From: Asticcacaulis sp. AND118
GTDB taxonomy: Bacteria; Pseudomonadota; Alphaproteobacteria; Caulobacterales; Caulobacteraceae
Direction: 5' to 3'
DNA: 64,000 nucleotides
Assembly: GCF_020535245.1 (NCBI RefSeq)
Contig: NZ_CP084911.1
Coordinates: 783,001 to 847,000 of the forward strand
In this document: in pieces, positions 33,746 to 41,907 of the stretch
How positions within the stretch are numbered: position 1 is the first letter of the stretch
Layout of the letters: every line of letters begins with the position of its first letter
The notes under the pieces: generated by a model
The model's input: the letters and a program-made list of their open reading frames with translations, nothing else
Database searches by the model: none
Told to the model about the DNA's origin: nothing
Position numbers and translations under genes: made by a program

Positions 33746-34076
33746 TCGTCGGACTTTAGCGCCTCGGACATGACAGTGACCAATGCCGACACGTGCCGAT
33801 CTACGACGGTCTGGACGGTCAGGGGATCTATGTCGCCCAGATAGTTGTGGACCAGAATGTTGCGAAAGCCGCTGATATTCTTCCATTCGATGTCCGGGTA
33901 TCGCGTTTCAGATCGTCCGGCAGTCTCTGCGTCGCCTCGGCTAGTGTCTGCAAGTTACGCAAGGCCGCGTCGTACAGGATATCGTCTTCGACAATGCTGC
34001 CGCGCGCCGCGATGCGATCGAGCTTTCCAGCGCAGACGAGAATATGATGCGCGTAGGCGCGCCAGTCCCGGCTCAC
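33742..34076 (-). pseudogene. HepT-like (DUF86) toxin gene with a one-base frameshift
   Basis: The GTG start overlaps the antitoxin stop (GTGA). Residues up to LPDDLK are normal for HepT. One base appears to be missing near 33906-33908: the next frame continues RYPDIEWKNISGFRNILVHNY and runs to a stop at 33742. The family expects K-A-R-Y-P-D here, so a lost G in AAAGCG fits. The catalytic RX4HXY motif (RNILVHNY) lies beyond the shift, so the toxin would be dead as read. Its antitoxin gene is intact. Confidence 0.8.
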
Positions 34077-34363
34077 AGGGAGCGCGCCTCATCCAGCACG
34101 TGCTGTCGAATATGCGGGCTAAGCTCGTGCTCCGGGATCAGATCGACCCGTCGTCCCGTCAACTCCGACAGCTTGGCGGCCAATGGCAATCGTTGTGCGA
34201 ACAAATCGTAGCCTTCCGGAAAGTCGACCAGAAAGTCGATGTCGCTGTCCGGCGTCTCCTCCTGCCGCGCCACTGATCCAAACACACGAATACGACGGGC
34301 ACCGAATGTCTGTGCGGCCGTTTCGATGTCGTGTTTATGACTGTGCAGTGTGTCCAACAGCAT
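34073..34363 (-). CDS. MntA-type nucleotidyltransferase antitoxin
   Basis: 96 aa from ATG 34363; a TTG at 34399 gives a longer form. The minimal nucleotidyltransferase signature GSX10DXD is complete (GSVARQEETPDSDID). MntA proteins AMPylate their partner HepT, an RNase, and so silence it. The stop overlaps the HepT start by four bases, as in known MntA/HepT operons. Confidence 0.85.
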   Translation of the reverse strand: MLLDTLHSHKHDIETAAQTFGARRIRVFGSVARQEETPDSDIDFLVDFPEGYDLFAQRLPLAAKLSELTGRRVDLIPEHELSPHIRQHVLDEARSL

Positions 34364-34450
34364 GGGCACAGGATAAGGCAGGTGAGGATAAGAAGGCAAG
34401 GGTTCAAGCGGTTTCGCCTATACCTTGAACCTTGACATGCGTAACAAACA

Positions 34451-34477
34451 AAAACGACCCCGTTTCGGGGCCGTTTT
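34451..34477 (-). terminator. Rho-independent terminator after typA
   Basis: AAAACGaCCCCG (34451-34462) and CGGGGcCGTTTT (34466-34477) form a long stem, followed on the minus strand by TTTTTGTTTG. Confidence 0.85.
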
Positions 34478-34488
34478 CACAGGTCTGA

Positions 34489-36324
34489 CTAGTCTTCCTT
34501 CTGGCGCTTCTTGCGGAACGAGGGGTTCAGTTCCTTTTTGCGCAGCCGGATATTGAGCGGGGTCACTTCGACCAGTTCATCGTCCTCGATATAGGCAATG
34601 GCCTGCTCCAGCGTCGGGCGACGCGGCGGGGTGAGGCGGATCGCCTCGTCCTTGCCCGAAGCGCGGACGTTGGTCAGTTGCTTGGCCTTCATCGGGTTGA
34701 CGTCGAGGTCGTCGGCGCGAGAGTTTTCACCGATGATCATGCCCATATAGGTTTTTTCGCCGGCACCGACGAACATCACGCCGCGCTCTTCGAGGTTCCA
34801 CAGGGCGTAGGCCGCCGTTTCACCGTCCGAGTTCGACACCAGCACGCCCTTGCGCTGCTGATCGATCGGGCCCTTATAGGCTTCGTAGTGCGAGAAGACG
34901 CGGTTGAGCACGCCCGAACCGCGCGTGTCGGTCAGGAACTCGCCCTGATAGCCGATCAGCGAACGCGACGGCGACTTGAGCTGGATGCGGGTCTTGCCCG
35001 CGCCCGACGGCGCCATGTCCTTCAGTTCGGCCTTGCGCGCCGACAGCTTTTCGATGACCACGCCGGTGAACTCTTCGTCCACATCGATCATGACGTCTTC
35101 GATGGGCTCCATGCGCTCACCGGTTTCCGGATCGGTCTGATAAACCACGCGCGGACGCGAGATGGCGACTTCGAAGCCTTCGCGGCGCATGTTTTCGATC
35201 AGCACGCCCAGTTGCAGTTCGCCGCGGCCGGCGACTTCGAAGGCGTCCTTTTCACCCGACTCGGTGATGCGGATGGCGACGTTCGATTCGGCTTCCTTGA
35301 GCAGGCGGTCGCGAATGACGCGCGACTGAACCTTCGAGCCTTCGCGACCGGCCAGCGGCGAGTCGTTGACCGAAACGGTCATCGAAATGGTGGGCGGATC
35401 GATCGGCTGAGCCGGCAGGGCGGTGTCGAGGGACATGTCGCACAGGGTATCGGCGACGGTCGCCTTGGAAAGGCCCGCGATAGCGACGATGTCGCCCGCT
35501 TCCGAACCTTCGTCCAGCGGTTGACGCTTCAGGCCGCGGAAAGCCAGAACCTTGGTGATGCGGCCGCGTTCGATTTCCTGACCGTCTCTGTTGAGCGCCT
35601 TGATCGCCAGACCCGGCACGGCCTTGCCCTGCGAAATACGACCGGTGAGGATGCGGCCCAGGAACGGATCGGATTCGATCAGGACGGCCAGCATCTGGAA
35701 GGGCTCGTTGACCTTCGCCTGCACGGCGGGCGGCGGCACGTGATCGACGATCAGGTCGAACAGCGGGGCCAGATTGTCGGACGGCGTGTTGAGGTCCAGC
35801 GTCGCCCAGCCCGAACGGCCCGATGCATAGATGTGCGGGAAGTCGAGTTGCTCGTCCGTTGCGCCCATGGCGGCGAACAGGTCGAAGGCTTCGTTGTGCA
35901 CGCGGTCCGGATCGGCATGGGCGCGGTCGACCTTGTTGATGCAGAGGATCGGGCGCAGGCCCAGCTTCAACGCCTTGCCCAGAACGAACTTGGTTTGCGG
36001 CATGACGCCTTCTTCGGCGTCGACCAGGATGACGCAGCCGTCCACCATGCCGAGGATACGCTCGACTTCACCGCCGAAGTCGGCGTGGCCCGGCGTGTCG
36101 ATGATGTTGATGCGGGTTTCGCCGGCCTTGCCGTTCCACAGCACCGAGGTGCACTTGGCGAGGATGGTGATGCCACGCTCGCGCTCCTGATCGTTGGAGT
36201 CCATGGCGCGCTCGACGGTGGCTTCGTTGGCGCGGAAGACGCCCGACTGAGCCAGAAGGGCGTCCACGAGCGTCGTCTTGCCGTGGTCAACGTGGGCGAT
36301 GATGGCGATATTGCGAAGGTTCAT
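34489..36324 (-). CDS. typA: Ribosome-associated GTPase TypA/BipA
   Basis: 611 aa, translational GTPase of the EF-G family. The P-loop AHVDHGKTT lies at the N-terminus, with DTPGHADFGGEV (G3) and NKVDRAHAD (G4) following; the C-terminus has the BipA-specific domain (GVMFVGAGEKTYMGMIIGE). It assists ribosome assembly and stress or cold adaptation in other bacteria. The start at 36324 gives the family length; the longer reading to 36453 has no coding character. Confidence 0.95.
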   Translation of the reverse strand: MNLRNIAIIAHVDHGKTTLVDALLAQSGVFRANEATVERAMDSNDQERERGITILAKCTSVLWNGKAGETRINIIDTPGHADFGGEVERILGMVDGCVILVDAEEGVMPQTKFVLGKALKLGLRPILCINKVDRAHADPDRVHNEAFDLFAAMGATDEQLDFPHIYASGRSGWATLDLNTPSDNLAPLFDLIVDHVPPPAVQAKVNEPFQMLAVLIESDPFLGRILTGRISQGKAVPGLAIKALNRDGQEIERGRITKVLAFRGLKRQPLDEGSEAGDIVAIAGLSKATVADTLCDMSLDTALPAQPIDPPTISMTVSVNDSPLAGREGSKVQSRVIRDRLLKEAESNVAIRITESGEKDAFEVAGRGELQLGVLIENMRREGFEVAISRPRVVYQTDPETGERMEPIEDVMIDVDEEFTGVVIEKLSARKAELKDMAPSGAGKTRIQLKSPSRSLIGYQGEFLTDTRGSGVLNRVFSHYEAYKGPIDQQRKGVLVSNSDGETAAYALWNLEERGVMFVGAGEKTYMGMIIGENSRADDLDVNPMKAKQLTNVRASGKDEAIRLTPPRRPTLEQAIAYIEDDELVEVTPLNIRLRKKELNPSFRKKRQKED

Positions 36325-36795
36325 AAAGGACTCTGCTTTTACCTCGCCCTGTAAGGGGAGGGTGGCGCGCCGATCTATGAATCGGGGGCCGGGTGGGGGG
36401 CTTTTTCGCACGCACCCTGCGACGCTGTTCACGTACCGGGATGCGCTTGCCAACCCATAAAAAAGCCTCTCGCAGAAGTGTGTGAGAGGCCAAACCGGTT
36501 CGGCGCGCGTGATTTGGCGCGGTCTATAACCGAATCCGCGTCAAAGCGCCACCCCTGCACGGTGGATTATTTTCGCGGGTGCGAGAGGTTAAATGTCTAA
36601 CGCTGCAATTGTCACCACAATCCGACGTTTGCAAGTCTTATGGCTGTGTACGTAGGGGGTGCGTTAAATGAGTTCGACTGTGACTGTAGCGCGCTGGCTC
36701 CGATTTGCCGCGAGTTTCTGCTACGCTTTGTGTGGATGAGGAGTGGGCGCAGCATTTCATTGCCAAGTTCTCATTAGTTTAATAAATTTGTCCTT
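36325..36795. other. 471-bp intergenic region upstream of typA
   Basis: No protein gene. It contains a terminator facing the minus strand at 36465-36490 with no gene in front of it. The rest shows no tRNA, repeat or clear promoter beyond the expected typA promoter on the minus strand and the mntA leader at the right end. Confidence 0.5.
36465..36490 (-). terminator. Orphan minus-strand terminator upstream of typA
   Basis: GCCTCTC (36465-36471) and GAGAGGC (36484-36490) form a stem followed on the minus strand by TTTTTTATGGG. No minus-strand gene precedes it for at least 300 bp. It is either a leader attenuator of typA or the end of a small RNA. Confidence 0.65.
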
Positions 36796-37086
36796 ATGAA
36801 GCCGTCTGACGCCCTGAGCCAATATCGCGGAGATATCCGAAGCCTGACGCAGCGCTTCCGGCTGGAGAACCCGCGGGTGTTCGGTTCGGTGCTTAAGGGG
36901 ACGGATACCGAAGCCAGCGATCTCGATCTGCTGGTGGATGCCCCATCGGGGACAACTCTGTTCGACCTGTGCGGCTTGCAGGTCGACCTTGAGGAGCGAT
37001 TGGGCGTGCGGGTCGAAGTGCTGACGCCGCAGGATCTGCCTGCAAGGTTCCGTGACAAGGTCGTGCGGGAAGCCGCCGCCATATGA
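36796..37086 (+). CDS. MntA-type nucleotidyltransferase antitoxin (second module)
   Basis: 96 aa with the complete GSX10DXD signature (GSVLKGTDTEASDLD) and a C-terminal helix (DLPARFRDKVVREA). It lies 472 bp from the typA start, on the opposite strand. Its stop overlaps the next ATG (ATGA), the typical coupling with HepT. Confidence 0.87.
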   Translation: MKPSDALSQYRGDIRSLTQRFRLENPRVFGSVLKGTDTEASDLDLLVDAPSGTTLFDLCGLQVDLEERLGVRVEVLTPQDLPARFRDKVVREAAAI

Positions 37087-37444
37087 CGACTTCGCGAATA
37101 AGCGATTATCTCGGTCACATCATCGAAGCCATTGATTTGGCGACCGGCTATGTCCATGACGTAGCTCAGGCTGACTTCGAGGCCGATATTCGCACGCAGC
37201 AAGCCGTCAGTATGAACATCATTATTCTCGGCGAAGCGGCTGCCAACTGATCGCCGAGTCTCCGGAATGGGTTGCAGCTCACGATCAAGTGCCTTTGAAA
37301 GTGATGCGCGCCATGCGCAATCGCATCACGCATGGCTATTTCGACATTAATCTTGAAGTCATCTGGCACACGGTGACGCAAGATTTACCCGTTTTGCGCC
37401 CGCAAATTGCGGCTTTGCTTGTTCAGCAGCACGAGAAGGACTGA
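37083..37444 (+). pseudogene. HepT-like (DUF86) toxin gene with a one-base frameshift (second module)
   Basis: Starts MTTSRISDYLGHIIEAIDLA and reads normally to ILGEAAAN, then meets TGA at about 37248. The next frame continues LIAESPEWVAAHDQVPLKVM through RNRITHGYF (the RX4HXY catalytic motif) to a stop at 37444. The family expects A-A-K-L-I, so a lost G in CCAAGCTG explains the break. Its antitoxin is intact. The same type of single-base loss is seen in the other HepT gene of this window. Confidence 0.82.
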
Positions 37445-37548
37445 CACTTCACGTTCGTCTAATGGCTTGCGTATCTCCGCTTGGCGCTCATTGCCTGCGG
37501 TGCGGGTTTCAGTATCTTGATACGCAACCACGGTCAAGTAGTGCCGAT

Positions 37549-37586
37549 ATAGATCGTATCTATATTACTCGCGATGTTTCGTATTA
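37549..37586. promoter_or_regulatory. Duplicated LysR-type module, copy 1
   Basis: ATAGAT-cgt-ATCTATAT is followed 11 bases later by TTTCGTATTA, with exactly the same spacing as at 38700-38737. About 31 of 38 positions agree between copies. Confidence 0.65.
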
Positions 37587-37757
37587 TTCGTCTTGTTTTC
37601 AGCGTGCTAATTCTGTTCGGGATTGGAAGTCGCTTCTGTCAGACGGCCCTGACCTGTTTGGCGAGCGGCTTTCGATTACCTTCCCCGTTTCGGCACTCTC
37701 CCCGTTGTCCCATCAACACCCGAAACGTACCTTACAGGCGCGCAAGCGCCTGTTTTT
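37587..37757 (+). ncRNA. Candidate small RNA between the LysR-type module and a terminator
   Basis: A plus-strand transcript starting just after the module would run about 170 nt into ACAGGCGC-gcaa-GCGCCTGT (37734-37753) followed by TTTTTCTTT. A 74-codon reading (37574-37798) crosses the terminator and is not convincing. The 5' end is an estimate. Confidence 0.4.
37734..37757 (+). terminator. Strong plus-strand rho-independent terminator
   Basis: Perfect 8-bp stem ACAGGCGC/GCGCCTGT with a GCAA tetraloop and a T5 run. No annotated plus-strand protein gene ends before it, apart from the HepT pseudogene 290 bp upstream. Confidence 0.85.
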
Positions 37758-37770
37758 CTTTCCGATCCCT

Positions 37771-38688
37771 TCAATACGGGCTGCTTTCCAGATTGTAGGC
37801 CTTGGCGGCGCGACTGCGGACGTCCTCGATCAGCCTGATGACCTGCGGATCGCTGCTGCGTTCCTTCAATGAATAGACCCCCATCTGCACGGGGTCAGGC
37901 GCTTCACCCGGCGCAAGCTCGACCGGATGAAGACCAGATCGTGCGAAATCGTCCGCCAGAAGGTTGCCGTGTTGCAGGACCGCGTCCGTGCCCTTGGCGT
38001 AATCGATGCAGGCCTGCAGCGAGTTGGAGGTGAAGGCCTTGCCGACCGTGCCGCCGGTGAAGACCGAGCTGGACAGGCGTTGCTGATGGCTTTCGCGCGG
38101 AAAGGCGATGGTCGACGGGTAGGCCTTGATCTCGGCCTGCGTTCGCGGCGCAGCCAGCAGGGGGTGCCCCTCGCGCACGAAAAACCCGTCCTGCAGGCGG
38201 CCGACCGGCGCGAAGGTGGTGCCGAGATTGGGGTCCAGGTCGGGCACCTTATAGCCGACGAACATCAGAATATCGCCGGCGAGCAACTGATCCATCAGGC
38301 GCAGAACGTTGCTGAGGCTGACATTGATTGAGACGTGGGGATGCTTTTCGCGATAATCGAAGACGAGATCGCGCAGAAAGGCTTTCCAGGCGGTGTAGCC
38401 CGATCCGATGCTGATTCCGTGCTCAAGATCGTTTTTTTGCCGCTCGATCGACGCCATCGCATTGTCGTGCAGGCGCTTCATGATCAGCGCGTGCTCATAG
38501 AGCGTTTGACCGTACGGCGTCAGCCGCATACCCCGTGAGGTGCGGGAAAACAGGCTCACCCCTAACGTCCGCTCAAGCTTTTTCAGATTGAAGGTGAGGG
38601 TGGGCTGGGTGACGTGCAGCCTTTCGGCCGCCGTGCTGATCGATCCGGCCTCGGCGACGGACAGGAATTGCAGAAGCACGCGATCCAT
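37771..38688 (-). CDS. LysR-family transcriptional regulator
   Basis: 305 aa. The N-terminal winged HTH (FLSVAEAGSISTAAERLHVTQPTL, about residues 8-32) and linker helix are typical, with a periplasmic-binding-like effector domain from about residue 90. Its gene is flanked by two copies of an ATAGAT-N3-ATCTAT dyad module, one 12 bp before its own start. It is therefore likely to bind both and to control itself plus the divergent TonB-dependent receptor or the candidate sRNA. Confidence 0.9.
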   Translation of the reverse strand: MDRVLLQFLSVAEAGSISTAAERLHVTQPTLTFNLKKLERTLGVSLFSRTSRGMRLTPYGQTLYEHALIMKRLHDNAMASIERQKNDLEHGISIGSGYTAWKAFLRDLVFDYREKHPHVSINVSLSNVLRLMDQLLAGDILMFVGYKVPDLDPNLGTTFAPVGRLQDGFFVREGHPLLAAPRTQAEIKAYPSTIAFPRESHQQRLSSSVFTGGTVGKAFTSNSLQACIDYAKGTDAVLQHGNLLADDFARSGLHPVELAPGEAPDPVQMGVYSLKERSSDPQVIRLIEDVRSRAAKAYNLESSPY

Positions 38689-39091
38689 AAGGCTCTCCCA
38701 TAGATTTTATCTATATATCGCACGATATTTCGTATTACCCAGCGGAAATGCGCCGTGATAGGTGTTCCGCATAATCACAGGAAACGATCAGGATCAAGAG
38801 TGGCCAAGAGCGATCTGGCTTAATTTTCTTCCTGAAAAGCAGTAATTTGAATGTTTTCGCGAACTCGATCCGCCGTGTCGGATGCGAGTTGTTTCCATTT
38901 GATAAATAATCATATCTGCTTATTTAAGTGATTGTTTCAAACTATGATGTAATTGTGCCGCAGGTGACTGATTAATGTCATTTTTGCTATTGAATGTCTT
39001 CATTTCATCATCTACGATCATTTTCAATCACTGTTATTCGAGTGACAGGGCCTTTCCGGGTCTCAACGAAGATAAATAAGGGAGCAGTCTC
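38689..39091. other. 403-bp leader between LysR and the TonB-dependent receptor
   Basis: AT-rich, with the LysR-type module at the left end and GGGAG before the receptor start. No gene or strong hairpin is seen. Confidence 0.5.
38700..38737. promoter_or_regulatory. Duplicated LysR-type module, copy 2
   Basis: ATAGAT-ttt-ATCTATAT followed by CAC-GATA-TTTCGTATTA, 12 bp before the LysR start. Same spacing as copy 1. Confidence 0.68.
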
Positions 39092-41830
39092 ATGAAAAAT
39101 GCCACATGGCGCAGCCATGCGTCCGTCGTCGCGCTTGCCGTCGCTCTGAGTGGCGCTGGCGGCGTCGTTTACGCTCAGGAGGCTCCGGCCGCGACGACCG
39201 CCGCAGAGCCGGAGGTCGTGGTGGTGCGCGGCATCCGCAATTCGCTGCGTTCGTCCATGAACGTGAAGCGTGAAGCCGTCACCGTGGTCGACGCCATCAC
39301 CGCCGAAGACATCGGGCAGTTTCCGGACAAGAACCTCGGCGAAGCGCTCCAGCGCGTCACCGGCGTGCAGATCAGCCGTCAGGACGGCGAAGGCCGCGGC
39401 GTCTCGATCCGCGGCGGCGACCCGAACCAGACCCGCGTCGAAGTCAACGGCTCGACCGCCATGTCGCTGACCGTCGGGGCCGGCGACCGCGCCGTCGATT
39501 TCCGCGACCTGCCTGTCGAATTCATCTCGCGTCTCGAAGTCGTCAAGTCGGTCACGCCGGACATGAGCGAAGGCGGCGTCGGCGGCACGGTGCGCATCGT
39601 CACCCGTCGCCCGTTCGACAGCCGCAAGCCCTTCTTTGCGGCGTCGGCTCAAGGCGTCTATTCAAACCTGGCCGAAGAATGGGACCCCAAGGTGTCGGTC
39701 ATCGGTTCCAAGCTGTTCGCCGATGACACGATGGGCGTGCTTTTGAGCGCCACCTTCGAAGACCGTAACCTCAACTCCAACAATGCCCGCACGACCGGCT
39801 GGCTGCGCACACGCGACGCCAGCGGCGACGGCGTCAACGACTGGGTGCCGGAAATCCCGCGTCTGATCATTGACCGACGTCAGACGAAGCGCTCGGCCCT
39901 GAACGGCGTGTTCGAGTGGCGTCCGAACGCCGACCTCAACCTCTATGCCGAGACCACCTACGCCACGGCCAAGGAATGGGTGAACAGCCAGTTCCTGCAA
40001 CTAGGGGCCGCCTCCGGCGTCATCGATCAGAGCAAGACGGTCATGGGCGCCGACAACACCGTCGCCCATGTCGAACTGACCAGCGGCACGGGTGCGGGCA
40101 TGGACCTCGCCTATCGCAATATCCTCGGCAGCCTGACCCGCACGCAGTACACCAGCGCCATCGGCGGGAAGTGGAATGTCGGCGAATGGACCTTTGACGG
40201 TCGTCTGTCCTACTCCAAGGGCGATGTCCACAACGATGAAATGAACTCGACGGCCTATGTGTTCGGCGTGCCGCGCGCGGTTATCGACTACACCGGTTCG
40301 CAGGGATCGCCGAAATTCAGCTTCCCCGGTCTCGATGTGAAGACAGGGCAGGGCGTCAACCAGATCGATGCGGTTTACAACCCGCGCGACAATGTCGCCG
40401 ACGAAACCGCGTTGAAGTTGAACGCCAACTGGTCGCCGCAGGATCATCTGTGGATCACCCACGTCAAATTCGGCGTCGCCCGCACCGATGTCAGCAATGA
40501 GAGCGTGCTTTATCAGCGCACTATCCGCCTGGCCAACCGTCCGTCGCAGCCGCCCAGCGCCGGCGCTACCAATGTCTATCTGGTGCCGGCGGCCACGCTT
40601 CAGTCGATCGTGAACGTCAATTCCACCGTCAATGACATTCCGTTCTTCAAAACGGGCGATCTGGGCTATTCGGACGGCGTGCGTCAGTGGGTCAACAACA
40701 CCTACGCCACCTATTGGTCCACCGTTGCGGCCAGCGGCGCGACTATGGATGTTCACGCGACCAACCCCAATATCAACACCGGGGGCAGCTATCAGAACTT
40801 CCTCGACACCTGGACGGTTGAGGAAACCACCAATGCCGCCTATATCCAGTTGGGCTTCCGCTTCGACGACAGCCTGCCGTTCCCGATCGATGGGGTCATC
40901 GGCGGCCGCCTGATCGATACCGACACCAAGTCGAGCGGCTATAACAGTGTGCGGACCGGAACGCCTGCCAATCCGATTATTACGTTTGTGCCTGGCGTCC
41001 GCGAAGGCGGGTATTCCGAGTTCCTGCCGTCGTTCAACATGCGCATGAAGTTCGTGCCCAACAAATGGGTCGGTCGCTTCACCGCAACCAAGGTCATGTC
41101 CCGCGCCGCACCGGGTCAACTGGCCCTGCGCCAGTCGACCGATGTCGCGGGCCCCAGTGGTTCGCGCGGTAATCCAGACCTGTTGCCTTTCGTGGCCGCT
41201 CAGTTCGACCTCGGCCTTGAGCACTATATCAATGCCGACAGCTTCTGGTCGGTGACGCTGTTCCGTAAGGACATTTCGCGCTTCATCGTCAATCAGGCGT
41301 CGATCGAAAACATTGACGGCACGAACTACAATATTACTCGACCGGTCAACGACAATTCACCGGTCAAGATCACCGGCATCGAAGCCGGGATTCAGTATGC
41401 GCTTGACTTCCTGCCGGCGCCGTTCAATGGCTTGGGTGTGATGGCCAATGTCACCATGCAGGAAGATAAGGGCTATAAGGGGCAAAATGCCATTACCAAG
41501 GAAGCCTTGCCTTATCCCGGCCTGTCGAAGACCAGCTACAACGGCTCGGTCTACTATGAAAATGACAAGGTCAGCGCGCGTCTGTCCTACAACTGGCGGG
41601 ACAAGTGGCTGATCACCCCGACCGGTCGCGGCAGCCTGCCGGAGTTCAACAAGGCCTACGGTTCGCTGGATGCGGCGTTCAACTACAACGTCACCCCTAA
41701 TTGGACGGTCTTTGTCGAAGGCGTCAACCTGACCGACGAAGTGCGTGTGGAATACAATGCCGACGCCCGCATCATCGGCAACGAAACCTTCGGGAGCCGC
41801 GTCTTCATGGGCGTGCGCTTCAAGAACTAA
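39092..41830 (+). CDS. TonB-dependent receptor (Caulobacter/Xanthomonas nutrient type)
   Basis: 912 aa. A signal peptide ends near VYAQE, followed by a short TonB-box-like segment (EVVVVRGIRNSLRSSM), a plug domain (about 55-170, with DKNLGEALQRVTGVQI and RGGDPNQTRVEVNG) and a 22-strand barrel ending FMGVRFKN. The family takes up carbohydrates and other nutrients rather than siderophores. The adjacent LysR gene and its shared module suggest substrate-linked control. It ends in its own terminator. Confidence 0.9.
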   Translation: MKNATWRSHASVVALAVALSGAGGVVYAQEAPAATTAAEPEVVVVRGIRNSLRSSMNVKREAVTVVDAITAEDIGQFPDKNLGEALQRVTGVQISRQDGEGRGVSIRGGDPNQTRVEVNGSTAMSLTVGAGDRAVDFRDLPVEFISRLEVVKSVTPDMSEGGVGGTVRIVTRRPFDSRKPFFAASAQGVYSNLAEEWDPKVSVIGSKLFADDTMGVLLSATFEDRNLNSNNARTTGWLRTRDASGDGVNDWVPEIPRLIIDRRQTKRSALNGVFEWRPNADLNLYAETTYATAKEWVNSQFLQLGAASGVIDQSKTVMGADNTVAHVELTSGTGAGMDLAYRNILGSLTRTQYTSAIGGKWNVGEWTFDGRLSYSKGDVHNDEMNSTAYVFGVPRAVIDYTGSQGSPKFSFPGLDVKTGQGVNQIDAVYNPRDNVADETALKLNANWSPQDHLWITHVKFGVARTDVSNESVLYQRTIRLANRPSQPPSAGATNVYLVPAATLQSIVNVNSTVNDIPFFKTGDLGYSDGVRQWVNNTYATYWSTVAASGATMDVHATNPNINTGGSYQNFLDTWTVEETTNAAYIQLGFRFDDSLPFPIDGVIGGRLIDTDTKSSGYNSVRTGTPANPIITFVPGVREGGYSEFLPSFNMRMKFVPNKWVGRFTATKVMSRAAPGQLALRQSTDVAGPSGSRGNPDLLPFVAAQFDLGLEHYINADSFWSVTLFRKDISRFIVNQASIENIDGTNYNITRPVNDNSPVKITGIEAGIQYALDFLPAPFNGLGVMANVTMQEDKGYKGQNAITKEALPYPGLSKTSYNGSVYYENDKVSARLSYNWRDKWLITPTGRGSLPEFNKAYGSLDAAFNYNVTPNWTVFVEGVNLTDEVRVEYNADARIIGNETFGSRVFMGVRFKN

Positions 41831-41849
41831 GCTTCCCGTGACCCTTTAA

Positions 41850-41881
41850 TGGCCCTGCCTTTCTGGCGGGGCCATTTTTTT
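41850..41881 (+). terminator. Rho-independent terminator after the receptor
   Basis: TGGCCCTGCC (41850-41859) pairs with GGCGGGGCCA (41865-41874) and is followed by a T7 run. Confidence 0.88.
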
Positions 41882-41907
41882 ATGGGCCGAAAGGTGAAGG
41901 CTTAGGC

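Larger units (their letters stand above)
37445..37770. other. 326-bp region between HepT and the LysR gene
   Basis: No convincing protein gene. It holds a copy of the LysR-type regulatory module (37549-37586) and a plus-strand terminator at 37734-37757, which together outline a possible small RNA. Confidence 0.55.

Noticed and set aside
32594-33886. 430-codon minus-strand reading opposite the glutamate-synthase-like gene
   Set aside because: Antisense shadow; its first part is only the third frame of the HepT pseudogene.
34363-34399. TTG start extending the first MntA antitoxin by 12 residues
   Set aside because: No ribosome site, and the extra residues do not match the family start; the ATG at 34363 gives the usual length.
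37574-37798. 74-codon plus-strand reading with a hydrophobic start
   Set aside because: It runs through the strong terminator at 37734-37757, has no ribosome site, and overlaps the 3' end of the LysR gene.
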